From contig NZ_NKJE01000005.1 of assembly GCF_002256285.1 (NCBI RefSeq), forward strand, positions 65,246 to 129,245: a stretch of DNA of 64,000 nt, written 5' to 3'. Source of the stretch: Flavobacterium sp. BFFFF1. GTDB taxonomy: Bacteria; Bacteroidota; Bacteroidia; Flavobacteriales; Flavobacteriaceae. Position 1 is the stretch's first letter; each line of letters begins with the position of its first letter. The translations under genes were made by a program, and so were the position numbers. The notes beneath the pieces are model-generated. The model saw only the letters and a program-made list of their open reading frames with translations. It was not told the DNA's origin and did no database searches. Shown here piece after piece: positions 36,493 to 45,274 of the stretch.

Positions 36493-38373
36493 ATGAAAAA
36501 ATTATATATAGTATTGATTTTAGTGTTCGCTGCCAATACCATAAAGGCACAGAACAAGGATACGCAGAAGGCTGATAAGCTGTATGCGCAACTAGAGTAT
36601 GTGGACGCAGTGAAGGAATATCTTAGCCTTGTTAATAAAGGAAAGGGTGATGCCTATGTTTACAAACAATTGGCTGACGCATATTACAATATGTTTAACA
36701 CTGTTGAAGCGGCCAAGTGGTATGCTAAAGTGGTAGATACACCACAAGATGCTGAAACTTATTATAAGTATGGCCAAATGCTTAAAGCAAACGGGAAATA
36801 CGAAGAGTCAAATAAGCAAATGAAGGTTTTCGCCTCAAAAATGCCCAATGACGAAAGGGCCAGGGCATTCATGGAGAATCCAGATTATTTACCTAAGATT
36901 TTAGACAGGCAAAAGGCGTTTAATGTCAAAACCACTGCAATTAACACTGACAAATCTGAGTTCGGTGCGGTGTTAGCCGGTGATAATAATGTTTATTTCA
37001 CCAGTACGCGTAACAAATCTAAACGTACTGACGGTTGGAATGACGAGCCTTATCTTGACATATATTACGTGTCTTATAATGCTGCCGATGCTACTTTCGG
37101 AAAGGTTGAGGAACTTACGGAGCTTAACACCAAATGGCACGAAGGGCCTGTGTCAATAACGGCTGACGGGAACACAATGTACTTTGCCAGGGACAGCCAG
37201 GCTGATAAGAATTTTGTCAATGATAAAAAATTGAGGACAAAATTTGGCGTTGTAAACATTTACAAAGCCACCAAACAAGATGGAAAATGGGGTAATCTCA
37301 AATCACTTCCATTCAACAGTAAAACCTACTCTACAAGTAGTCCTAGTATCAGTAAAGATGGGAAGACACTGTACTTTTCTTCGGACATGCCTGGAACTAT
37401 GGGACAATCTGACATTTGGAAAGTATCAGTAAACGGTGATGACAGTTACGGATCACCGGAAAACGTTGGAAAGAAAATCAATACAGAAGGTAAGGAGCAA
37501 TTCCCGTTTATTACCGATGACAACGTGCTTTATTTTTCTTCGAGCGGCAGACAGGGTCTTGGCGGATTGGATGTATTCTCAATTGATCTCAATAAAATGG
37601 GCGAAGATGGCATGGCAAAGAATGTTGGAAAGCCGGTTAATACAGAGAAAGACGATTTCGCATTTAGCTTTAACACAGCGAAAAATATTGGTTTTTTCTC
37701 AAGTAACAGAGGCGGCAATGATGATATTTTTATTGCGGAGCCGGTTTGTAGTGTCGAAGCTACCACGATTGTGACAGATGCCAAAACAGGTCAGCCTATT
37801 GAAGGTGCACGTGTGGCAATTCTTGACGCTAAGAAAAACATCATTGAGACGCGCAGCACTGCCGCAAATGGCGAAGTGATGTATATGGTTGAATGCAACA
37901 AAGAATACAGTATACAAGCCTCGAAAGACGGTTACGACAGTGGAGTTTTTGCTATCGCTAAAAACAAAGGAGGAAAAACTAAAGTTGATGCTCCTTTAAG
38001 TCCTATCGATGTCATTGTGACCGAAACCGAGGTTGTACTTAAGGATATCAATTTTGAGTATAATAAATCCAACATTACTCCTGAAGGGGCGTTTGAGCTC
38101 GATAAGTTGGTACAGGTTTTGAAGAACAATGATAAGATGGTTATTTTCGTTAAATCGCACACCGATAACAGAGGTAAAGACGAATATAACATGGAACTTT
38201 CTGACCGCAGGGCAAAATCTACAGTGCAATATGTAATATCAAAAGGCGTTGACGCTTCAAGAATATCTGGTAAAGGCTACGGCGAAAGCGAACCTAAGAT
38301 TAGTTGTACGGAATGTACAGAGGAGCAGCACGCTCAAAACAGGCGAAGTGAATTCCTGATAGTAAAAAAGTAA
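36493..38373 (+). CDS. PorE-like OmpA family protein (TPR, propeller, CRD, OmpA)
   Basis: 626 residues. Signal peptide, then TPR-like helices (about 20-130), a PD40/WD40-like beta-propeller (about 140-410: AVLAGDNNVYFTSTRN, PSISKDGKTLYFSSD, PFITDDNVLYFSSSG), a carboxypeptidase-regulatory domain (about 420-500, TIVTDAKTGQPIEGARVAI), and an OmpA-like peptidoglycan-binding domain at the end (about 505-626, VKSHTDNRGKDEYNMELSDR). This is the domain order of PorE (PG1058), a T9SS component that anchors the machine to peptidoglycan. It lies 19 bp after porP and ends in a terminator, so all three genes probably form one operon. Confidence 0.9.
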   Translation: MKKLYIVLILVFAANTIKAQNKDTQKADKLYAQLEYVDAVKEYLSLVNKGKGDAYVYKQLADAYYNMFNTVEAAKWYAKVVDTPQDAETYYKYGQMLKANGKYEESNKQMKVFASKMPNDERARAFMENPDYLPKILDRQKAFNVKTTAINTDKSEFGAVLAGDNNVYFTSTRNKSKRTDGWNDEPYLDIYYVSYNAADATFGKVEELTELNTKWHEGPVSITADGNTMYFARDSQADKNFVNDKKLRTKFGVVNIYKATKQDGKWGNLKSLPFNSKTYSTSSPSISKDGKTLYFSSDMPGTMGQSDIWKVSVNGDDSYGSPENVGKKINTEGKEQFPFITDDNVLYFSSSGRQGLGGLDVFSIDLNKMGEDGMAKNVGKPVNTEKDDFAFSFNTAKNIGFFSSNRGGNDDIFIAEPVCSVEATTIVTDAKTGQPIEGARVAILDAKKNIIETRSTAANGEVMYMVECNKEYSIQASKDGYDSGVFAIAKNKGGKTKVDAPLSPIDVIVTETEVVLKDINFEYNKSNITPEGAFELDKLVQVLKNNDKMVIFVKSHTDNRGKDEYNMELSDRRAKSTVQYVISKGVDASRISGKGYGESEPKISCTECTEEQHAQNRRSEFLIVKK

Positions 38374-38390
38374 GATTGCAATGAAATACA

Positions 38391-38419
38391 AAAACCGGAC
38401 TTTAAGTCCGGTTTTTTTT
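38391..38419 (+). terminator. Terminator after the T9SS cluster
   Basis: AAACCGGACTT and AAGTCCGGTTT form a hairpin ending in a run of T that overlaps the stop codon of the convergent epimerase gene. Confidence 0.9.
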
Positions 38420-39221
38420 ATATCTCTCCTGTCACTTTAAATTGATAGTCCAGCAAGGTGATAAGCTTGTCACTCAGAATGAGTTTTCCAGATTGCTCAC
38501 TATCAGTTTTAAAAATAGGTTTTTCTAAGTGCAAAGCAGACGCTTTCATTTGGTAATACATTTCTCTTGATGGATGAAACGGAGCGACCGCGTTGAAAAC
38601 TATTTTGCCCGGTTGTTTTTTTAGGATTAAATCAATGATGCCAATGCAATCAGATAGGTGGATTAAGTTAATCGGCGACTTGGGGTTCTCCAAATCTGTC
38701 TTTCCTGCCAAATGGAAAACAGGGTGACGATCATTGCCAATTAGTCCTCCGAATCGTATAATAGTGGTCAGGAAATCTTTGGACAATAAAAGGTTCTCAG
38801 CCGCGAGCAATTGCTTTCCGGATTCGGTTAGAGGCATAGCTAACGTTTCTTCAGTCACGATAGATTCGCCATCAGCATAGACAGAAGTTGAACTGATGAA
38901 AATGACATTTGGAACTTGTGCCTTTTCAATATATGGAACGAGATTGTTTATCTTCTTCAGGAAGCTCTCGCCCGTTCCAGTGCGTAGTTTGGGAGGAAAA
39001 TCGATAATTAACCAATCGCAACCCTCTAAAAACAGTTCGATTTCTCCGTCAATACCGTTTTCATGCAACGTAATGACAAACGGTTTGATTCCGCAGGACT
39101 CAAGCGTTTCTATTTTTTCAGGCGAGGTGGTTGATCCCTTTACGGCATATCCTCCAAGGATTAATGTTTCGGCCGACGGAAGTCCAAGCCATCCGCAGCC
39201 AAGAATGCTAATTTTCTGCAT
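38418..39221 (-). CDS. NAD(P)-dependent epimerase/SDR family protein (YeeZ-like)
   Basis: 267 residues, starting MQKISILGCGWLGLPSAETL, an atypical SDR nucleotide-binding motif (GCGWLG). Typical extended-SDR features appear in VIFISSTSVYADG and the final domain. It resembles the YeeZ group, a small atypical SDR family of unknown substrate. Its start overlaps the end of the M28 peptidase gene by 14 nt, so the two are translationally coupled. It shares the same terminator region as the T9SS operon, convergent. Confidence 0.8.
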   Translation of the reverse strand: MQKISILGCGWLGLPSAETLILGGYAVKGSTTSPEKIETLESCGIKPFVITLHENGIDGEIELFLEGCDWLIIDFPPKLRTGTGESFLKKINNLVPYIEKAQVPNVIFISSTSVYADGESIVTEETLAMPLTESGKQLLAAENLLLSKDFLTTIIRFGGLIGNDRHPVFHLAGKTDLENPKSPINLIHLSDCIGIIDLILKKQPGKIVFNAVAPFHPSREMYYQMKASALHLEKPIFKTDSEQSGKLILSDKLITLLDYQFKVTGEI

Positions 39222-41571
39222 TTTGTATGATAATATTTTCAGGCGGAGGTGCCACGATTAGTTTTTTTACGGTGGTCGGTTTAATTTCCTGCCTGATGAT
39301 TACAGCGTCATTAAGGACAAAGGGTGCAGGCATCATGATGGCTGGCCGTTTTTTCACAGCGAACTGCGGGTTTTCTAACAGATCAAACGATAATTCCAGC
39401 AAACTCATATCGAATTTACCCGTTTTTTCTACAGCAAATTGCAATTCGAAAGGTTCGTTATCCACGACATAATTGGATAAGATCTTTGCGCCGGATCTTT
39501 TATAAAGCGCACCGTTTTGATTAACATGTGCCATTCCGTTCACTCTTAAATTATAGATTTTCATTGTTTCCGCAGCGAAGATGTCATAGCGATTCACATC
39601 CCTTTTTGGTGTGATTTTAATATCCAGGTACCTGAAGTTACCGATTACGGTATCCTTTACAAAGTCCACTTGCGGGCAGTTGAGTGCTTTCAGAGGTGCA
39701 TCCGCACGCCATTTAAACACCGCATTGTATTTGCTGTACAACTTAAACCTGTTTAAATCTCCAGCTGTCTTGGGGTGATCGCCCAAATACGTCTTCGTCC
39801 AATCATCCGGCTCCCGATCATAACTCGCCCAGGACGCACTTTTCTTGTCGGCATCATAATAATATACGAGGCTATTTGGTTTTGCCTTTCCTTCCTCATA
39901 TCCTGAATTTAAATGTGCATATATCATAAACCCGATGGAAATTCCAAACAAAAGCAAAGCCAAATTTCGTTTCCCAGACATAGTGCCAAATAAGGGCTGT
40001 AACAGCCCAAAAACCAATGTGCCAAACAAAACCGCTGCGTACAACATTTTAAGCCCAAGTCCAACGGGTAGCGTAACCATAAAAGGGACGATAATAACCA
40101 ACACAGGAATTGACAGCATTGCATTCAAAATCGCCGATGTTTTTTGAGTCACTATGAAATAGGCAAAACCAATTAATGCTGAAATAACAGGTACAATAAA
40201 AAAACCAGCGCCGGGCAGTGTGATCACAATGATTAAATTAATTACAACCCAAAACAAAATGGGCGCAACAGTATAGTTCATTGTAAGTGTCGCCGAAATT
40301 AGCCTGCGATACACCAGAAAACAAATCCCAAGCCCGGCCGAAATAAAAGCAATAATATAGGAATGCCCGTTATACGTAAATCCCTGCTGAATATCAGAAT
40401 ATTGAGGGTAGCAATAACGAAGGATTTCCCAGCTTACATACGCAAACACCGAAGTGATGACCAAAGCAATTGTAAACAAAAAGGAACCTTTGCCAATATC
40501 CCGAAGCGTTAGCAATCTTTTTCCAAATCCAAGAAAAATCAATCCGAAGAAAATAACAATAGAAATAATCAATAATGGAAAATTCCATGAAAAAGGATAA
40601 CTCACGAATCCGAATGGGATGCTGAAATAAACGGAATCTTCTGCAGTGCTGAGACTGTTCAAATTGGCGTTTGCAAAATGGTGTAACAGTGGCATAAGGT
40701 AGCTGCCCTGATGCGCTAACGAAGCACTGCTTAGATGGGAAAGGTCGTCCTGTTGCGTGTGGTAGTTAAAATGGTCATCGATAAATGCAAAATTAAAGCC
40801 CTGTATCTTTCCATGCTCGCGGAAAATGGAAAGATCAGTATCATTGGGCAGCATTTTGTAAATGCTGTACATCAACGAATTGCATGCTGGAAATGGCACG
40901 TGGGACTTCGCAAAATGTGTCACCATTTCAGAGTTTCCCTGATTGACTTCCATGAGCATGTAAGATGGACCCGAAGTACCCCGCGCTTCAAAGTTAATAG
41001 CCAATCCAATGGACTTGGCAAGAAGATGTTGCTTAACGAAAACGGCCGCGCCATTTAAGCCTAGTTCCTCAGCATCAGTAAACAGGATAATGATGTCGTT
41101 TTTATGCGCCGGATTTTTGTGCAGATAGGCCCGAACACCTTCCAATACAGTCGCTACACCGCTCGCATCGTCGGCGGCACCATGGGATTTGGAGTGCGGA
41201 GCACTATCATAATGCGATAGCAAGAGCAGCGCTTTCTCACTTCCACTGCCTTTTATTCGGGCAATGATGTTTTTTGATTTGGTGAAATTACCCCATTCCG
41301 TAAGCGAATAGCCTTCTTGTATTTCAGGTTCAAGCCCCAGAGTTATTAATTCGCGAATAATATAGTCTGAAACGGATTGATGGTCCTTAGATCCAATAAA
41401 ATGAGGGTTTTTTGAAATTTTTGCAACGATGTTTAAAGCTCGTTTTGCCGAAAATTCAGACAATGGCAACGTTTCATTTGAACTTTGTGTAGGTTTTAAA
41501 GTGTAAAAGACAAAACCAATAATGAATGTCAGAAAGAATATTATGGGCAGGGAACCGAATTTTTTCTTCAT
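39208..41571 (-). CDS. M28 family metallopeptidase with multispanning C-terminus
   Basis: 787 residues. An N-terminal membrane helix (near residues 8-26) precedes an M28 aminopeptidase domain (about 35-310) with metal ligands in LLLSHYDSAPHSKSHGAADD (first His and Asp), LFTDAEELGLNGA (Glu-Glu), NFEARGTSG and DDHFNYHTQQDDLSHL. Then come eight or more membrane segments (about 335-570) and a C-terminal beta-rich domain outside the membrane. The layout resembles the Fxna-like group. Substrate unknown. It overlaps the downstream epimerase gene. Confidence 0.88.
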   Translation of the reverse strand: MKKKFGSLPIIFFLTFIIGFVFYTLKPTQSSNETLPLSEFSAKRALNIVAKISKNPHFIGSKDHQSVSDYIIRELITLGLEPEIQEGYSLTEWGNFTKSKNIIARIKGSGSEKALLLLSHYDSAPHSKSHGAADDASGVATVLEGVRAYLHKNPAHKNDIIILFTDAEELGLNGAAVFVKQHLLAKSIGLAINFEARGTSGPSYMLMEVNQGNSEMVTHFAKSHVPFPACNSLMYSIYKMLPNDTDLSIFREHGKIQGFNFAFIDDHFNYHTQQDDLSHLSSASLAHQGSYLMPLLHHFANANLNSLSTAEDSVYFSIPFGFVSYPFSWNFPLLIISIVIFFGLIFLGFGKRLLTLRDIGKGSFLFTIALVITSVFAYVSWEILRYCYPQYSDIQQGFTYNGHSYIIAFISAGLGICFLVYRRLISATLTMNYTVAPILFWVVINLIIVITLPGAGFFIVPVISALIGFAYFIVTQKTSAILNAMLSIPVLVIIVPFMVTLPVGLGLKMLYAAVLFGTLVFGLLQPLFGTMSGKRNLALLLFGISIGFMIYAHLNSGYEEGKAKPNSLVYYYDADKKSASWASYDREPDDWTKTYLGDHPKTAGDLNRFKLYSKYNAVFKWRADAPLKALNCPQVDFVKDTVIGNFRYLDIKITPKRDVNRYDIFAAETMKIYNLRVNGMAHVNQNGALYKRSGAKILSNYVVDNEPFELQFAVEKTGKFDMSLLELSFDLLENPQFAVKKRPAIMMPAPFVLNDAVIIRQEIKPTTVKKLIVAPPPENIIIQNAEN

Positions 41572-41582
41572 TTGGGATGATG

Positions 41583-41930
41583 TTAAATGTCCTTTCTGAC
41601 GAGCATGTAGTAACCATTTTCTAACGCGAGGTATCCTTGGTCGTACACAAAGTGGTAAATGTTGCCGGTCTTCGTCTCTAATATATTGGTAAAAAATACA
41701 AAGTCGAAACCCTTATTCAAGAGTTTGGTCCTGTCGGTTTTGGATTTTCCGTCAGGATTGAGCTCAGACAAAATACGATAATTTCGGCGCAGTACATTGT
41801 TCACATTTCGCATAAAGTTATTCGTATCCTTATTAATCCTGTTATTGTAGGAGTTCCTGCATCCGTCGCTGCAAAATTTTTTGTCCTCGCGACCGACAAT
41901 ATTCTCATGGCATTCTAAACAATTTTTCAT
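41583..41930 (-). CDS. Small zinc-ribbon-like protein
   Basis: 115 residues, starting MKNCLECHENIVGREDKKFC and then SDGCRNSYNN. The four Cys (CxxC...CxxxC) form a FYVE/ribbon-like zinc site recalled from a conserved flavobacterial family. The C-terminal half is mixed and ends NGYYMLVRKDI. Function unknown; it could bind nucleic acid. It lies 11 bp upstream of the M28 peptidase gene on the same strand. Confidence 0.78.
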   Translation of the reverse strand: MKNCLECHENIVGREDKKFCSDGCRNSYNNRINKDTNNFMRNVNNVLRRNYRILSELNPDGKSKTDRTKLLNKGFDFVFFTNILETKTGNIYHFVYDQGYLALENGYYMLVRKDI

Positions 41931-42031
41931 GGCGTATAGATTAAGAAATAATAGAAAAACTTCCGTAAATAGTGGCGTGTAAGCGTTTTAAAGTCAGTCA
42001 AATATAACAATAATTATTTATTCGCAAACGC

Positions 42032-42087
42032 TTGTAAACACTTACAACCGAAAATAATTGTTTGTTTACCGATTAAATATTGTAAAC
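42032..42087. promoter_or_regulatory. Clustered GTAAAC inverted repeats upstream of ssb
   Basis: TTGTAA-ACAC-TTACAA (42032-42047) is followed by GTTTAC (42064-42069) and GTAAAC (42082-42087) with a 12-nt spacer. They lie between the divergent zinc-ribbon gene and ssb, 75-130 bp before the ssb start. The binding protein is not known. Confidence 0.4.
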
Positions 42088-42162
42088 CAGAAAATCTTTG
42101 CAAAGTGAAATCAGGATATGGATTTCCACAACGATTAGTAACATTAACAACATTGAAAAGCC

Positions 42163-42495
42163 ATGAATGCATTAAAAAACAAAGTACAATTAATCGGCCA
42201 TACTGGCGGAGAAGCTGAAATCAAGGAGTTCGGGGAGGGAAAGAAAAAAGCGAGCCTTACCCTGGCTACAAATGAGACTTACAGGAATGACAAAGGCGAG
42301 AAAGTCGAAGAAACACAATGGCACCGAATTATTGCTTGGGGAAAACAAGCAGATTTAATAGAAAAATATGTGACAAAAGGGAAAGAGATCGCAATCGAAG
42401 GAAAGCTTACCTACAGGAGTTATGATGATAAAAACGGAGAAAAGAAATACATAACGGAAGTAGTGGTAACTGATTTGCTGCTACTTGGCAAATAG
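42163..42495 (+). CDS. ssb: single-stranded DNA-binding protein, short form
   Basis: 110 residues, an OB fold starting MNALKNKVQLIGHTGGEAEI and including TQWHRIIAWGKQADLIEKYV and GKLTYRSYDDKNGEKKY. It is short and ends at VTDLLLLGK, so it lacks the disordered tail and acidic tip that recruit partner proteins in standard SSB. It may therefore be a specialised paralogue rather than the housekeeping copy. Confidence 0.88.
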   Translation: MNALKNKVQLIGHTGGEAEIKEFGEGKKKASLTLATNETYRNDKGEKVEETQWHRIIAWGKQADLIEKYVTKGKEIAIEGKLTYRSYDDKNGEKKYITEVVVTDLLLLGK

Positions 42496-42496
42496 C

Positions 42497-43918
42497 TTAA
42501 TTCATTGTAGCGTCCTCAAATTTGCGGAGGACATATTGTTTCGCCCTTTTGTCGTAGTAAGAAAGGACATAGAAACCCCGGTAATAAAATACGTTTGAAA
42601 CGATTACGTCTTCACTTTCGTTTAGAAATTGTGAGATAAAATCATCAGCCAATAGCTCGTCAGCCGCAATCATATGGTTAAATTGATCATCGACGACAGT
42701 TTCAAAATAGACTGTTTCCGCCGTGTCGCTATCGAAGAGATCGGTTACGTCTGCATCGGTTCCTGTAGCAATGGTGCCTACAGACAGCGCAATCCCAGCA
42801 ATAACGCTGCCGGTCGTGTTCGTCTCGCGAAGGCCGCCCACAGTGATGAGCAAGTGGCCTGAATTGTATTCATAGACAGTAATTCCCGTTCGCGAAGATG
42901 ATAGTTTTCGAAAAAATTTCTTCAGAGACTTTATCACTGTAGGCCGCTGCGTCCCAGTTGCGCTGAAAAAAGGAGAATTCCGGAAACTAATGGTGTCCTT
43001 CTCAGCGCTACTGAAAATTTTAATATCTGAGGTATTATCAATCGATCTTGAAGCCAATGACAGCTTTTGGTCACTGACAGCGAGTTGATACAATCTTTGG
43101 TTTTTAAGAAACGAATTATGAAGTCTGGAGCTGTCTTCAGACGTTTGGTGCGGGAAGTTTTGTTCGGTCACGGCGAAGCTTCCCAAATCAATTCGCAACA
43201 TTTGGGTGGCGACATGGTTTAGGTCGTTTGTAATAAAAACCTGGTTGTTTTCAACGTACAATTTAATCTTTTGAATGCCGGACACAAGGCCGTTAACATT
43301 CTTTGGTTCGATTTTTTCAATCGGATTTTGGGTAATAAGGTCATTAAAAGGGACTTTGGCGTTATTAGCATTCAGGAATTCAAATGCCGACAAATCGATT
43401 GTTTTAGAAATGAATCGCCCACTACCGTAATAATGGACCGTTAAATTTTGAGCGTTTTTTGAAGCGGTGATTGCATAAAAAATATTCCTTTCTGTAAAAC
43501 TGCAAACGAAATGCTCATCGCCGGAAAATAATTCATGCTGCCGTGAAGTAGATTTTTTGTTTTTTACATCAAAACTGACTTCAAGTATTTTTTTAATTGG
43601 ATCATCTGACCAGAATACGATAGGGTTATCGTCTTCAAAAGCATACCCCAGGATGAAAGTATATGATTTTTCAGGTCTGGCCACAGTGAGCGTATCCCTT
43701 AGAAATAAGGCACTGTTGTACCGAAGAAAATGAACAGATTCTTTGTCTGAAAGCAGCGCAAATACTTCGTTGTTCCGCTCATTAACAGCATTGAAAGAAA
43801 CGTACTGGTCTTTGCCTTTTTTTAATTCTACAGCAGTCGCGCTGAGGACTGTCTGCCCAGAAAGGCGAAAGCCAAAGCCAACGAATACAAACATGAAGAG
43901 ACAAGCAATATTTTTCAT
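42497..43918 (-). CDS. Secreted protein of unknown function
   Basis: 473 residues with a signal peptide (MKNIACLFMFVFVGFGFRLS, ending LSGQ). The body is a beta-rich sequence with repeats of strand-turn segments (YTFILGYAFEDDNPIVFWSD, FVCSFTERNIFYAITASKNA), perhaps a propeller. No lipobox and no T9SS sorting domain. Not recognised. It converges on ssb with one base between the stops. Confidence 0.65.
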   Translation of the reverse strand: MKNIACLFMFVFVGFGFRLSGQTVLSATAVELKKGKDQYVSFNAVNERNNEVFALLSDKESVHFLRYNSALFLRDTLTVARPEKSYTFILGYAFEDDNPIVFWSDDPIKKILEVSFDVKNKKSTSRQHELFSGDEHFVCSFTERNIFYAITASKNAQNLTVHYYGSGRFISKTIDLSAFEFLNANNAKVPFNDLITQNPIEKIEPKNVNGLVSGIQKIKLYVENNQVFITNDLNHVATQMLRIDLGSFAVTEQNFPHQTSEDSSRLHNSFLKNQRLYQLAVSDQKLSLASRSIDNTSDIKIFSSAEKDTISFRNSPFFSATGTQRPTVIKSLKKFFRKLSSSRTGITVYEYNSGHLLITVGGLRETNTTGSVIAGIALSVGTIATGTDADVTDLFDSDTAETVYFETVVDDQFNHMIAADELLADDFISQFLNESEDVIVSNVFYYRGFYVLSYYDKRAKQYVLRKFEDATMN

Positions 43919-43951
43919 TCCGAAGCAAATTTAAAGTTGAAAATTACGGAA

Positions 43952-44581
43952 TTATAAATTCATTTGCTGCTGAAAACAGTCAATAAATTCGCCAACATGT
44001 AAACCGTCCATCAGCGCATGGTGCACATGCACCGACATTGACATGGATTTATCGCCTGCTGCATCTGAGAGCATTTTTCCGAAAGAGATTTTTGGGCAGC
44101 TGTCAGCTAATGCGTAATTCCGGGCATGGGACAGTGAAGTAAAATTAACCCACGGTAAGGCAGAAAAATGAATCAGGTTGTCCTCATCAAAAGATCTTGT
44201 GAAAAGGCCTGAGGCTTTTTTGACACGCTCAATTTCGACAAGTGCCTTTTTTGCAAAATGGTCAAAATCCGGATCAAACTCAATCAACGAAAAACCAAAT
44301 GATCCATCTTCCCTGCCAATGGTGGCAGAGCCGTGGATAACTTCATGAATGATTACTTTTTCTCCTGAAATTCTGTACTTAAAAGCAGGTACCGCATTGG
44401 CTGCTACAAGTGTTTTGTGCAGATAATAGAGAAAATAAGAATACCGACGTTCTTTGCTTACTGTATATGCCCGCGTACAATCAACAGTGACCGTCGCGCC
44501 AAAAAAAGGTTCGTCAAATTTTCGGAAAAACTCAAAATGCTCCCTGCGCGGCCAGCTTTCCAGCTCCAGATAGTTTTTCAT
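43952..44581 (-). CDS. Chloramphenicol acetyltransferase-like protein
   Basis: 209 residues with the classic CAT fold landmarks: N-terminal WPRREHFEFFRKFDEPFFGA, central HGSATIGREDGSFGFSLIEF, and the catalytic HHALMDG at 187-193 (His188). The fold is shared by chloramphenicol O-acetyltransferases and related chromosomal enzymes, so drug resistance is possible but not shown. Its ATG overlaps the stop of the upstream HAD gene (ATGA), implying co-translation and a chromosomal housekeeping context rather than a resistance cassette. Confidence 0.88.
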   Translation of the reverse strand: MKNYLELESWPRREHFEFFRKFDEPFFGATVTVDCTRAYTVSKERRYSYFLYYLHKTLVAANAVPAFKYRISGEKVIIHEVIHGSATIGREDGSFGFSLIEFDPDFDHFAKKALVEIERVKKASGLFTRSFDEDNLIHFSALPWVNFTSLSHARNYALADSCPKISFGKMLSDAAGDKSMSMSVHVHHALMDGLHVGEFIDCFQQQMNL

Positions 44582-45267
44582 GATTGAAAAAGAGAAAGTA
44601 CATCTTTTATTTTTTCAAAGTCGCGGAAGTTTGCATGCACCACCTGATGGTCAATTTTTTCATGAGCCCACGTCGTGTGAAACGGAATGTGGATGGCATG
44701 TCCGCCGATGCCCAACACCGGAAGCACATCCGACTTCAGGGAATTTCCTATCATCAGGAATTCTGAGGGATGAATATCAAGCCGGGTTACTAGATCAGCA
44801 TAGTCTTTTTCCTGCTTATCAGACATCACTTCAATATGATGAAAATATTTTCCGAGGCCGGAATTATGTAATTTTCGCCTTTGATCCAGTAAATCACCTT
44901 TTGTGGCGACCACGATTTTATATTTGGGATTAAGGATTTCCAATACTTCTTCCACACCGTCGAGCAATTCAATTGGTTTTTCCAGCAATTCTTTACCATA
45001 CACGATGATTTTCGAGATGATTTCATTGCTGATGGTATTGTTGGAAATCTCCAGGGCAGCCTCAATCATCGAAAGGATATAGCCCTTGATGCCATAGCCG
45101 TAAAGGCGAAGGTTAGCAATCTCTGTTTTGAAAAGCTCCTGTGACAGCGTATGTCTTGATAAATAAGGCGCCAGAAGCTCACAGAATTTTTCTTCTGTTT
45201 CCTGAAAATAGGGCTCATTGACCCATAGCGTATCATCTGCGTCAAATGCAATTACTTTGATATCCAT
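44578..45267 (-). CDS. HAD superfamily hydrolase
   Basis: 229 residues from MDIKVIAFDADDTLWVNEPYF, motif I DADDT. Motif II is VVATKGD (Thr), the lysine is downstream (near DKQEKDY) and motif IV is MIGNSLKSDVLPVLGIG. The cap is helical and lies after motif I, which suits phosphoglycolate phosphatase-like or nucleotidase-like HADs. Substrate unknown. An alternative start 11 codons upstream overlaps metG; the chosen one leaves a 7-bp gap after metG. It overlaps the downstream CAT-like gene by 4 nt. Confidence 0.88.
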   Translation of the reverse strand: MDIKVIAFDADDTLWVNEPYFQETEEKFCELLAPYLSRHTLSQELFKTEIANLRLYGYGIKGYILSMIEAALEISNNTISNEIISKIIVYGKELLEKPIELLDGVEEVLEILNPKYKIVVATKGDLLDQRRKLHNSGLGKYFHHIEVMSDKQEKDYADLVTRLDIHPSEFLMIGNSLKSDVLPVLGIGGHAIHIPFHTTWAHEKIDHQVVHANFRDFEKIKDVLSLFQS

Positions 45268-45274
45268 ATTGCAA

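Noticed and set aside
43952..44581. Acquired chloramphenicol resistance cassette
   Set aside because: The CAT-like gene is translationally coupled to a HAD gene behind metG, with no mobile element near; a chromosomal acetyltransferase is more likely.
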